Program-made: the position numbers and the translations under genes
The notes under the pieces: model-generated
What the model saw: the letters and a program-made list of their open reading frames with translations, nothing else
The model's database searches: none
What the model was told of the DNA's origin: nothing
Part shown: piece after piece, positions 26,605 to 34,783 of the stretch
Numbering within the stretch: position 1 is the stretch's first letter
Layout of the letters: each line of letters starts with the position of its first letter
Origin: Anthocerotibacter panamensis C109
Lineage (GTDB): Bacteria; Cyanobacteriota; Cyanobacteriia; Gloeobacterales; Anthocerotibacteraceae
NCBI RefSeq assembly: GCF_018389385.1
Contig: NZ_CP062698.1
Coordinates: forward strand, 3,628,667 to 3,692,666
Direction of reading: 5' to 3'
Length of the DNA stretch: 64,000 nt

Positions 26605-27923
26605 CGCATCAGATCCTCAGCTTGCCATGTGCTGCGCGAATGCTCTAGCTGCGCGACTAGATAGCGGACATAGGCTCTGAGATCGGCGCCATCCTGGTAC
26701 GCAGGAACCGTTTCTTCAGCCATTTCCCCGACGTGACGCACTTGCTCCAAGAGTCCCTGCCGCCTTTGGGGACTGCGGGTGCGGCTGGCAATGGTAGCTA
26801 GCGCCTCAAGCATGTGCCGGATGATGGGAGCGTTGCCTTGGGCTTGTTGCCGGAGCTGACCAAAGACCTGACGCAGCAGGTCCGCAAAGGATGGCCCCTT
26901 ACCAATGATCCACAGGACCCCGTGGGCGAAGCCGTGGGGCGGCTCAATGCGACGCGACACCAAGTCCACAAACAACGCAGTCAGGGTGTCTATGCCCATC
27001 ACAGCAGTGGAGCGGTCGTCCGTCTCCAGGGCTTTGAGGCTAATATCGACAGTTTGCTGGACCCCAAAAGTCGGGTCTTGTCGGATCGTGCGGCGGGGGC
27101 CGATGGTGTAGAGCTTGTTCAGGGCGCGCGTGGTTGGCTGGTCGGGGTGGCTCCCGCGCAACAGGGAGACCAAGGGGGTTCCTTGAATGACAAATTCGCC
27201 TACCGCACGCTCCATACGTGCCGGGGTGCGATGGGTGCGGGCAAAGTGGAGTAGGGCTTCCTGATTTATCTGTTGAATGTAGCCTGTTTTCAGCGCTAAA
27301 ATTGTCTGCCCCAATCCTTCTGGAAGCATGGGTCCAGGCCGGTTGTCGTCTCCTTCACCCCACAGATCGGGGAAGTTTCGGGCGACCGCGTTTTGGGTTT
27401 GCGCCAAAATCCGGGCGAGGACTGTCGTCACCTGGAGCGAACGCGCAAAGTGTTCCATAAAATAGATCAGCAAGCCCAGGGCAGCTAGGGTGAGTAGGAC
27501 ACTCCCCCACACCGCCAGCACCGGAATACCTATGCTCCCGCCTATCCCTAAAATTGCTCCTAGGACTACCAGACAATAGGCCGCAATACCCAAAAATCCC
27601 CCAAGGACCATTTGGTCCGCCCGCTCCCGCTCAAAGTCATACAGAATATCAGATGAATATTGGTTAGCGGTTTGGGCGAGCGCAATGAGCTTAAGTCCGA
27701 GGAGCACCCCGGCGACCGTGATTAGCGAACCGGCAAAGACCGCTAGTATCCCGGCAACGCCTGCGCTGGACAGCCCTAAGATCCAGAGGAGCACCTGGTC
27801 TTCCACCAACATGTCCCAGGCAAGGAGCATGAGCGCCAGTAGGATTCCAGCCGCCACCAACATCGCAGGCACCAACCAAAAGCTGGCCCGCAGGTCACTC
27901 CAGAACTGTCGTAAGTTAGCCAT
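26601..27923 (-). CDS. DUF2254 membrane protein
   Basis: A 440-residue inner-membrane protein of the DUF2254 family, function unknown. Four hydrophobic segments occupy roughly residues 15-160 (SFWLVPAMLVAAGILLALML, WILGLSSAGVAGILAVFAG, GGFLGIAAYCLVVLGAI, VLAVWGSVLLTLAALGLLI), followed by a cytoplasmic domain with GTPLVSLLRG and a region with TMGIDTLTAL-like AVMGIDTLTALFVDLVSRR. The family residues around the second and third segments (SSDILYDFERERADQMVLG) are relaxed relative to the usual SQFSPR form. It is convergent with corA. Confidence 0.85.
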   Translation of the reverse strand: MANLRQFWSDLRASFWLVPAMLVAAGILLALMLLAWDMLVEDQVLLWILGLSSAGVAGILAVFAGSLITVAGVLLGLKLIALAQTANQYSSDILYDFERERADQMVLGGFLGIAAYCLVVLGAILGIGGSIGIPVLAVWGSVLLTLAALGLLIYFMEHFARSLQVTTVLARILAQTQNAVARNFPDLWGEGDDNRPGPMLPEGLGQTILALKTGYIQQINQEALLHFARTHRTPARMERAVGEFVIQGTPLVSLLRGSHPDQPTTRALNKLYTIGPRRTIRQDPTFGVQQTVDISLKALETDDRSTAVMGIDTLTALFVDLVSRRIEPPHGFAHGVLWIIGKGPSFADLLRQVFGQLRQQAQGNAPIIRHMLEALATIASRTRSPQRRQGLLEQVRHVGEMAEETVPAYQDGADLRAYVRYLVAQLEHSRSTWQAEDLMR

Positions 27924-28005
27924 GGTCTAAAACAGGTGCGTGACTTCCAGTTTAAAGAATGGCTCTTTTGCGTAACCTCAGCCTTCTTGCAGACCTTTTC
28001 GCCTT

Positions 28006-29028
28006 TCAGATCGGACAGGAAGGCCCCTGGCAGCGCTCCATCAGATAGCACAGGCAATCCTGACGGATCACCTGGGTATCGAGGGTCAGCATGGAGGGCA
28101 TGACGGGCATCAGGGTCTGGAGTTCGCCGTCGCGGATCTGGAAGTAGCGCTCACCCACGTCCCGACCGGCTTGATTCCAGGCTGCAAGGCGGCCCCCGCT
28201 TCCGGGGCGCACGTAGCCCAAACGTGTTCCAGGGCGCAGTTCTCGAAAATTGAGGTGGTCGAGGTCCGGGTCGAGGCACACATCTTTAGTCCGGTCCCCA
28301 AAACCGAAGCTGAACTGCTGGGGAACTTTGATCACGACTACGGTCTGGAAGAGGTCAACGTCTTGAGGTGGGAGCGGGCGGCTTGGAATCTGGGCGAGAT
28401 GCAGGCAAGCTTCCAGGAATTCCAGGGCGTGGTCGCACCCCCGTTGCTGGCCCGTCTTGCCGCACTCCAGGACCACTGCCGGACAGAACTGGGCAAAAGC
28501 TAGCGACTGGACACTAGCAGGATGGGTGAAGTAGACTACCGTGCGCCCAAAGAGGGTCGCCAAGTGCAAAAACTCTGGTTCGAGGCGGTTGACACAGGCG
28601 TAGTGGGGGTTGAGGCCGGTGTTGTTATGGATATCCACACTGGCAAAAACGCCCCGCTGCTCCATCTCAGCAATGACCTGGCGGGTCATGGCGTGCTCTG
28701 GGGTTGTCCCCTCGTCCCAGATACGGTTATAGTCCGGCTGCCACGCCAGATGTCGCTCCCCAGACTGGGCGGCAGCCACATTCCCAATAAAAAATGAGAG
28801 TGCTCGCGGCAGCGTCTGGTCTTCATATTTCTGGAGTAAGGCCCGCAGTGCTCGCCAACTGGTGTCCTCATTGCCATGCAGCAAAACCGAGATGAAAAGG
28901 GCTGGACTCCGTCGTCCGGGGAGGTGGATCAAGGTCGGCCCTGCCAGGACGCGATGGAGTTCGGTGAGAGAACAATCTAGGAGGCCATCCGGCAGGTGAT
29001 CGAGGATGGTGAGGGTTACAGATTCCAT
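28006..29028 (-). CDS. M14-like succinylglutamate desuccinylase/aspartoacylase-family protein
   Basis: A 340-residue zinc hydrolase of the AstE/AspA branch of the M14 fold. The first zinc motif is ISVLLHGNEDTSWRALRALL (H-G-N-E, near residue 60), followed by RHLAWQPDYNRIWDE, and the third ligand VDIHNNTGLNPHYACV. A candidate catalytic Glu is in PAVVLECGKTGQ. Such enzymes remove acyl groups from amino acids. The ATG at 29028 overlaps the upstream GCS2 gene by 13 bases, so the two are coupled. A longer open frame exists but overlaps that gene further without family similarity. Confidence 0.85.
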   Translation of the reverse strand: MESVTLTILDHLPDGLLDCSLTELHRVLAGPTLIHLPGRRSPALFISVLLHGNEDTSWRALRALLQKYEDQTLPRALSFFIGNVAAAQSGERHLAWQPDYNRIWDEGTTPEHAMTRQVIAEMEQRGVFASVDIHNNTGLNPHYACVNRLEPEFLHLATLFGRTVVYFTHPASVQSLAFAQFCPAVVLECGKTGQQRGCDHALEFLEACLHLAQIPSRPLPPQDVDLFQTVVVIKVPQQFSFGFGDRTKDVCLDPDLDHLNFRELRPGTRLGYVRPGSGGRLAAWNQAGRDVGERYFQIRDGELQTLMPVMPSMLTLDTQVIRQDCLCYLMERCQGPSCPI

Positions 29029-30437
29029 TCGTGGACGGGCTCCCCGCAATGCTGATGCGCGACATAGGCAGCGGTCAGTTCGGTCATCGTTGCTCCATGG
29101 TGGGCAACATAGGCCCGCTGCCAAGCCGCTCCATTTTGGCCCGTCTGGACCCGCCCCGCAATAATCCCCAAAAACAGGGCAATGTCCCCTTGCACAAGGC
29201 CCAATTCCTCCAGCCCCCGGTGCGCCAAAGGGAGCAGGTGTTCCAGAAACAACGCCCGTATCGACACTTGCTGACCCTCCACCCAGGTGATCTGTGCCCT
29301 GAGGCCGTGCTGGGCTGCTTGATAAAAATTGTCCTGGGCTGTCTCAAAAGGCAGACGGGCCTCGGGGGGCTCGGCTTGGGTGGCGAGAGATTGGACCAAT
29401 CCATAATAGAGCGCAGCGTTAGCTAGACTATCGACTAGGGTAGGTCCGGCGGGGATGACCCGATGCTCGATGCGCACATGGGGCTCGCCCTCCAGCCCAA
29501 AGCCGATGAGTGGACGATTCCAACGCCAGATCGTACCGTTGTGCAGGCGCACATGGCGCAGATGTTCTGCCGCTCCCTCCATTGCCATAGGGAGCAAGAC
29601 CGGATAGACCGTCAGATTTTCCTGAAAACATTCCATCAGAGAACCTCGGGCGTAGCCGGTGCCAAAGGAAACCCGGCGCAGCGCCAAGTCCGGGTCACCT
29701 CCTGCCACAGCCTGTTCAAACAACGGGATCCGTGTCTCATCCCACAGGTCCTTCCCAAAAAGATAGGGCGAATTGGCCGCCACGGCTACGATGGGAGCCG
29801 AGAGGATCTGGGAGGCATTGTAGTAGCGCACAGCCTCGGCAGGGCTGACCTGCAAGTGGGTCTGAAAAGAGGTAGCCGCCGCTTCGATCATGATGTCGGG
29901 GTGCTGGATATCCAGCAGCTCTTGGCCGTGGATCTTCAGGTGCAAGGGCCGATCCTGACGCAGACGAAAGACCTGTTCATTGAGGGCTCGAAAGCGGGCC
30001 AGTGCTGAAACGTTAGCTAGGGTCAGGTCTTCCTGGCGGACGGTGGGGAGCATGCCGACCATGACCAATTCAGCGTTTAGATTATGGGCAGTTTGGGCGC
30101 ACAGGCTCCAGGTTTCGGCCAACTCAGCACCCATCTCGCTGAGGACGTGCCCGGTCAGAGGAAGCGGGGTACCGTTGAGTTCGACGTTGAAGCGGGCAAG
30201 CTCGGGGACGACCAAGGGGCTTGCGAGTCGCTCGAGAAACTCAGCATTGATCGGAGCGGGGCGGAAGTCCCGGTCGATGAGCCATGCCTCTAGCTCAAAA
30301 CCCGCCATTTTTTGATGCGCACAAAATCTCCCCGCCTGGAACCACTCCTCCAAAAGAGCGGTCTCCAACCGCAGGCGCTCCGTGAAGGCGTCAAAATCTG
30401 CGGTGGTGAAATGGCTGGTTGCAATTTCCTGCCCCAT
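29016..30437 (-). CDS. glutamate-cysteine ligase-like (GCS2) ATP-dependent amide ligase
   Basis: A 473-residue member of the GCS2 family, carboxylate-amine ligases that join an amino acid to glutamate-type substrates using ATP. The N-terminal motif FELEAWLIDRDFRPAPIN contains the substrate/Mg Glu residues; FNVELNGTPLPLTG, EAAATSFQTHLQV and VRIEHRVIPAGPTLVD carry further conserved metal and substrate residues. It is coupled with an M14-like deacylase, which suggests formation and hydrolysis of the same kind of amide or acyl amino acid (inference). The true product is unknown; it is not the usual cyanobacterial GshA in context. Confidence 0.82.
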   Translation of the reverse strand: MGQEIATSHFTTADFDAFTERLRLETALLEEWFQAGRFCAHQKMAGFELEAWLIDRDFRPAPINAEFLERLASPLVVPELARFNVELNGTPLPLTGHVLSEMGAELAETWSLCAQTAHNLNAELVMVGMLPTVRQEDLTLANVSALARFRALNEQVFRLRQDRPLHLKIHGQELLDIQHPDIMIEAAATSFQTHLQVSPAEAVRYYNASQILSAPIVAVAANSPYLFGKDLWDETRIPLFEQAVAGGDPDLALRRVSFGTGYARGSLMECFQENLTVYPVLLPMAMEGAAEHLRHVRLHNGTIWRWNRPLIGFGLEGEPHVRIEHRVIPAGPTLVDSLANAALYYGLVQSLATQAEPPEARLPFETAQDNFYQAAQHGLRAQITWVEGQQVSIRALFLEHLLPLAHRGLEELGLVQGDIALFLGIIAGRVQTGQNGAAWQRAYVAHHGATMTELTAAYVAHQHCGEPVHEWNL

Positions 30438-30542
30438 GCTCAGCTCCTAAGCCTGCTAACACCAGTTTCGCATGTGCTCTGTAGCGTACTCTGGAATCCT
30501 ATGGGCATTTCTTGTAAATCTAACCATCCTCTAGAGCAGCTT

Positions 30543-30995
30543 ATGTCTGTTGATCCCCAGCCTTCTGTGCATGTGCTTCGGTTTGGCGGTCCGGTGGTCC
30601 AAGGCACGCAAGGGGTCAGTGGACTGACCCTCGCTGTTTGGCTCTTCCTGTTGTTAAGTGGGTCTTGGCTGGCAGTAAAGCTCTGGCCGCTTCCGGTCTT
30701 AGCGGGTTGGGCTTGGCTGGTCTTGGGGAGTTTTCGGTTGGAGGTGACGCCCCTGACGGTGACCCGCCGCCTGGGACCGTTTGTGCTGTCTTTGGCATGG
30801 AGTGAACTGCGACGAGCGCAGATCCAACCCCTCCCCGGCTTGGGTCCGGTGCGCTTGGTCTTGGTGGGGGCACAGGGATCTTGGATTAGCTTCCCATTAT
30901 TTTTGTTGCGTCGGGAGACCCAGAGCCAGCTAGCGCAACTGCTCTTGCTCTACCTACCTGAGGAACTGCAAATAGCGTGGAAACGTAGTTCTTGA
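30543..30995 (+). CDS. small membrane protein with a PH-like cytoplasmic tail
   Basis: About 150 residues, with a hydrophobic hairpin (TLAVWLFLLLSGSWLAV, PVLAGWAWLVLGSF) followed by a beta-rich tail (LEVTPLTVTRRLGPFVLSLA). Membrane hairpin plus LxVTxxxVxRRxGPF resembles bacterial PH-domain membrane proteins, and cyanobacteria often carry such proteins of unknown role. The start is uncertain: ATG 30543 has a weak ribosome site, and ATG 30501 is possible in the same frame. Confidence 0.65.
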   Translation: MSVDPQPSVHVLRFGGPVVQGTQGVSGLTLAVWLFLLLSGSWLAVKLWPLPVLAGWAWLVLGSFRLEVTPLTVTRRLGPFVLSLAWSELRRAQIQPLPGLGPVRLVLVGAQGSWISFPLFLLRRETQSQLAQLLLLYLPEELQIAWKRSS

Positions 30996-31086
30996 AGCTT
31001 GTCTCCAGGGAGAGATCGCGTTACATTCAAAGGCAAGCTGGAGCCAACTGCTCTTGCGTACATTCCACCACCTGTGGGTTACCGCT

Positions 31087-32400
31087 ATGTTTCTTGCTAA
31101 AGCACTCCGGGTCGTATCGCGTGGGCTTTTCGTTCTCAGTCTGCTGGCAGTCTTTGCCCTATCGTCTACAACCGCGCAGGAACAACGGGCGCAGCGCAAA
31201 TCGGAAGTTTCAGACCTCCTCAACACGCCCGCGCCGACTGAGGAGGAACCGGCACCCATCCAAGACATCGGCGCGTTGCAGCAACAGCTCAAAAGCACCT
31301 TTGCGCAGGTGCGGTCTTGGGTCGGGTCGTTGGAATTGGTCGGATCGGGGGCTGTGATCGACCCGACAGGCTTGATCGCAACCAACGACCACGTGCTGCA
31401 ATGTAACAGCGCGTTGCAGGTGACCCTAGCCAATGGTCAGACCTATCCTGCTAGTGTCGTGCACACCGACCCCCTCAATGATCTAGCGCTCCTGCAAATC
31501 CGTACCAAGACCCCGCTACCGAGTCTCCCCCTCGCCCAGAGCCCGCTTCAGTCCTCCGAACCCGTCTATGGACTAGGTCAGTCCACTGGCTTTCTCAAAG
31601 GCACGGTCTTAGGCATAGGCGAACGGACTGTCAGGGTTGATACGCGGGCCACTTTTGGCGACTCCAGGGGACCTTTTGTTAACCGGGCGGGTGCGTTGGT
31701 GGCGGTCCTTTCTACGGGGGCGTCGGGGCAGGTGAATTTTACCGAAGGACGGCTCCTCAAGTATCTAGAGCAGGGGTTGGAGCGCGTCCGTAGAGGAGCG
31801 CGCACCGACCCTAGTGAACTGTGCTCGGTGCAACGGCGGGCTTATGAGCCTTTTAGTGAAGCGACCCAAGCGATTAGCTCCGGGAATAGGACCCAAGCGC
31901 TAGCCCTTCTTGCCGAGGCGATCCGGCGTAACCCCGACTTCTACACCGCCTATGAGAATCGGGCACAGCTCTATATGCTGACCGGGAACTATACCCAGGC
32001 GCTAGCCGATTTTGCCCAGGCTTTGCGCTACAACCGCAACGACCTCACCTACTACCAGCGTGGAGTGGTCTATTCCTTCCAGAAGAACTATCCCGAGGCG
32101 ATCCGCGACTACACCGAGGCGCTACGCTTCAATCCCAATCACCTGGAAGCCCTGCACAACCGGGCGGTCTGCTATCTAAGCCTCCGCGACTCCACGCACG
32201 CCCTAGCAGACCTCAATCGGGAGATCGCCTTGCGCCCCAACGAACCGGAAGTCTATTTAGCGCGAGGAGCAGCCCGCGCCAATACCCAAGACCGCGACGG
32301 AGCGCGCACCGATTGGCAACGAGCGGCACAACTCTTTAAAGAACGGGGCGACACAGCCAACTCCCAGAAAGCCCTAAACTACCTGCAATCGCTCCGTTAA
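31087..32400 (+). CDS. secreted trypsin-like serine protease with C-terminal TPR repeats
   Basis: A 437-residue exported protein. The signal peptide is RVVSRGLFVLSLLAVFALSS. A trypsin-fold domain follows with catalytic His in GLIATNDHVLQ, Asp in DPLNDLALLQI and Ser in TFGDSRGPFVNRAG, then about three TPR repeats (RRNPDFYTAYENRAQLYMLT, ALRYNRNDLTYYQRGVVYS, LRFNPNHLEALHNRAVCYLS). The oxyanion glycine of the usual GDSGGP is Arg, so activity may be reduced or altered. The ATG 31087 is chosen because it begins the signal peptide; an upstream TTG adds 11 residues. Confidence 0.85.
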   Translation: MFLAKALRVVSRGLFVLSLLAVFALSSTTAQEQRAQRKSEVSDLLNTPAPTEEEPAPIQDIGALQQQLKSTFAQVRSWVGSLELVGSGAVIDPTGLIATNDHVLQCNSALQVTLANGQTYPASVVHTDPLNDLALLQIRTKTPLPSLPLAQSPLQSSEPVYGLGQSTGFLKGTVLGIGERTVRVDTRATFGDSRGPFVNRAGALVAVLSTGASGQVNFTEGRLLKYLEQGLERVRRGARTDPSELCSVQRRAYEPFSEATQAISSGNRTQALALLAEAIRRNPDFYTAYENRAQLYMLTGNYTQALADFAQALRYNRNDLTYYQRGVVYSFQKNYPEAIRDYTEALRFNPNHLEALHNRAVCYLSLRDSTHALADLNREIALRPNEPEVYLARGAARANTQDRDGARTDWQRAAQLFKERGDTANSQKALNYLQSLR

Positions 32401-32450
32401 GACAGGCAAGCGCATAAGATAAACAGTGACGTTAGGAGCAAAAGCCGTAC

Positions 32451-32735
32451 ATGAGCACAACAACCACAGGGGCGGATGCCATTGATATAGCCATCGCCCA
32501 AGGCATCGATTTTGACGGAAGCCCCATCCCTCAAGCCAAATTGGACCTCTATCATAAGGTGATGGGGCTGGAGGCAGGCCGACAAAGAAGCGGCGTCTCC
32601 AACACCATGCGCTCGCGCATTGTCCGTATCGGAGCGAAGCACCTCCCCCTCGAAGAACTCAACCAGAGCCTTGTTGCAGCCAACTTCGCTGCGCTCAAAG
32701 AAAAAGAAGTTGCTTTTTACTACGGCTCGAAGTAA
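32451..32735 (+). CDS. small conserved cyanobacterial-type protein, unknown function
   Basis: A 94-residue soluble protein with a helical middle: DFDGSPIPQAKLDLYHKVM, then GRQRSGVSNTMRSRIVRIG and LPLEELNQSLVAANF, ending EKEVAFYYGSK. It has the look of a well-conserved small protein; I recall similar cyanobacterial sequences but cannot name a function. AGGAG precedes the ATG with good spacing. The next stretch (32736-32921) contains no gene. Confidence 0.7.
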   Translation: MSTTTTGADAIDIAIAQGIDFDGSPIPQAKLDLYHKVMGLEAGRQRSGVSNTMRSRIVRIGAKHLPLEELNQSLVAANFAALKEKEVAFYYGSK

Positions 32736-32921
32736 CTCGCTGCCATAGAACGTCCGGGTTGTTCCGCCGAGGTAAGCTCCCCACCCTAAAGGGCACAAGC
32801 AATTTTGGAGGAGCGGTTGAGGGCGTTTTACGAAACAGTTAGGCTTGCTATATCTACGAAAAGGCGCGTTTCACTGCTTGGACCCATAAAATGAGAGCTT
32901 ACGGGCGACTCGGAGGAATCT

Positions 32922-34151
32922 ATGCTCACCCGCCTCAAACTCGAAAACTTCAAAAACTTCGAGAATGCTGAACTCGCACTGGGTCCACTGGCTATTTTAG
33001 TCGGGGCTAACGCTGCTGGGAAGAGCAATATAAAAGACGCTTTGCAGTTCCTCCACGGAGTCGCGTTAGGCTACAGCATCTCTGATGTTTTTGGCGAAAA
33101 ATATGTTGGTGGCACGCTCCAATGGAAAGGTATTCGCGGCGGACCCCACGAAGTTGGTTTTCGAGGGGCGACAGTGTTCGCTCTTGAAGTTGGCTCCATC
33201 CAATCCTATGAGGGGATTGAATTTCAAGTGGACTATAAGATTGAAGTCGAGGCAAGTGTGGGCCTCGCGAGAATTTTATCAGAATGTCTTTTGATTAATG
33301 GTGAGATTAGGCAAAGACTTCGCGGCACTTATACTACTGCGAACTTTTTCGATGAATACACTTTTAAAAGATACATTAACCCGTTGACCGGAGAGGTATT
33401 TAAAGATTCTAGGTCGGCGACTTGGGAAATATTTAAAGGGATGATCTTCGACCTTCAATCTATGCGTTTTCTTGACTTTGATCCTACAGTGATGCGCAAC
33501 CCTACGATTCCCGGTCAAATTGTATTAGGAGACCGAGGGGAGAATCTTTCCTCTGTGCTTCAGGCAATCTGCGAAGATCTCGAATTAAAAAGATCCGTGA
33601 TTAGTTGGATTCAAGCCTTGACGCCGATGGATGCTCAAGATCTAGAGTTTCCTACAGATTTTACGGGTAAAGTTTTGCTGAGATTGGTCGAGGGAAATGG
33701 ACAGAAAACCACAGCGTTTAATGCTTCGGATGGCACGCTGAGATTTTTGGGAATGATTGCCACTTTGTTTGGTCCTGAACCTTTAAAAATCCTATTTATC
33801 GAAGAGCTAGAAAATGGGATTCATCCTAGTCGCCTGTATCTGCTTCTACAGCTAATCGAGAAAAGTATTGCAAAGTTTGGAACCCAAATTATTGCAACAA
33901 CCCACTCCCCACAACTTCTGCTCTTCCTGAGCAAAAAGGCGCTTGAGCATACATCGCTTGTTTACCGGCTTGAGCATAGACCCGATGCTCAAATTACACG
34001 CATCATGGACCTACCGCACGCAAGAGAGGTGCTTGAGCAACAGGATATTGCTCGTCTATTTGGTTCCTCATGGTTTGAGGATGTAGTCACCTTTGCGCAA
34101 AGCGAGGAAGAAATTGAGCCTTTTATTCTTGAAAATGGAGATGAGGTGTGA
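32922..34151 (+). CDS. OLD/AAA15-like ATPase
   Basis: A 409-residue ABC-type ATPase. It starts LTRLKLENFKNFENAELALG with Walker A LVGANAAGKSNIKDALQFL (about 26-44), and the C-terminal half holds a signature-like region ASDGTLRFLGMIATLFG, Walker B LKILFIEELENGIHPSRLYLL (about 288-308) and a His-switch region QIIATTHSPQLL. The large insert between is typical of OLD-like and SMC-like proteins in defence systems. Its stop overlaps the start of a TOPRIM-like gene, as in OLD/PARIS-type two-gene systems. The codons are AT-richer than neighbouring core genes, consistent with acquisition. Confidence 0.85.
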   Translation: MLTRLKLENFKNFENAELALGPLAILVGANAAGKSNIKDALQFLHGVALGYSISDVFGEKYVGGTLQWKGIRGGPHEVGFRGATVFALEVGSIQSYEGIEFQVDYKIEVEASVGLARILSECLLINGEIRQRLRGTYTTANFFDEYTFKRYINPLTGEVFKDSRSATWEIFKGMIFDLQSMRFLDFDPTVMRNPTIPGQIVLGDRGENLSSVLQAICEDLELKRSVISWIQALTPMDAQDLEFPTDFTGKVLLRLVEGNGQKTTAFNASDGTLRFLGMIATLFGPEPLKILFIEELENGIHPSRLYLLLQLIEKSIAKFGTQIIATTHSPQLLLFLSKKALEHTSLVYRLEHRPDAQITRIMDLPHAREVLEQQDIARLFGSSWFEDVVTFAQSEEEIEPFILENGDEV

Positions 34152-34492
34152 ATATTTTAGTTATCCCTATCTGTAAAGACCCCCTGCTGGGCGGTGTGAC
34201 CGAAGCGCTGAAATGGATAAATCTCAAAGAAATCTTTGAACGCTATAGTGGCGTTGATCTTTATTTGCTGTGTGTTGACCGAGATGGTAAAACGGGACGT
34301 AGAAGCAAACTTGATCAATTAGAACAACAGGCACAGGCTGTTTTAAGTAACAATAAACTATTTCTGGCAGAGAATGCTTGGCAAGAGCTAGGAGCTGCAA
34401 GGCGTTACAAGCGCATTCGCAACCTTTGCGTAGAAGATATTCAGAACCTTGAAACCCGTATTCAACAAAGGCTAGTCGGTACTGTTCCTTGA
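34148..34492 (+). CDS. small TOPRIM/DUF4276-like partner of the ATPase, probably internally deleted
   Basis: A 114-residue protein starting with GTG inside the ATPase stop. The stretch VDLYLLCVDRDGKTGRR resembles the acidic DxD strand of TOPRIM-like (DUF4276-type) nuclease partners, and LFLAENAWQELGAARRYKRI follows. From memory, family members are about twice as long, with an early Glu strand and extra residues between ENAWQE and RRYKRI; both seem missing here (MNILVIPICKDP jumps directly to a later strand). If so the effector is defective and the pair is a relic. Homology search is needed to confirm. Confidence 0.6.
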   Translation: MNILVIPICKDPLLGGVTEALKWINLKEIFERYSGVDLYLLCVDRDGKTGRRSKLDQLEQQAQAVLSNNKLFLAENAWQELGAARRYKRIRNLCVEDIQNLETRIQQRLVGTVP

Positions 34493-34783
34493 GAGCAGTA
34501 AACTATCCCCTGCGCTGCTGTACCTGCAACCCTAGAAGCTTGACCTCAAACCCCCTTTGAGCCTCATGGGTCGGGCTTGGACCCGCAGAGATGGAGCTTT
34601 TGGGCTGGAAGTTTCCTGTTTCAAGCCGAGGGTGTCGCTGTTGGGGGGCGGAAGGTCCACTGCGAAGTCCTACGTTTTGGGAAGAATCACGGACACCAGA
34701 ACCCCAGTGGTAGCTAGAGGGGCCAGAGGGGATAGTGCTAAGATTGCAAGATATATCCCTTATCTTTCCGGGCATTCAGTCGC

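Noticed and set aside
34493-34783. Possible small RNA or terminator before secA
   Set aside because: Only short stems (CTCAAA/TTTGAG, GGGTC/GACCC) without a T-run; no known RNA family is apparent.
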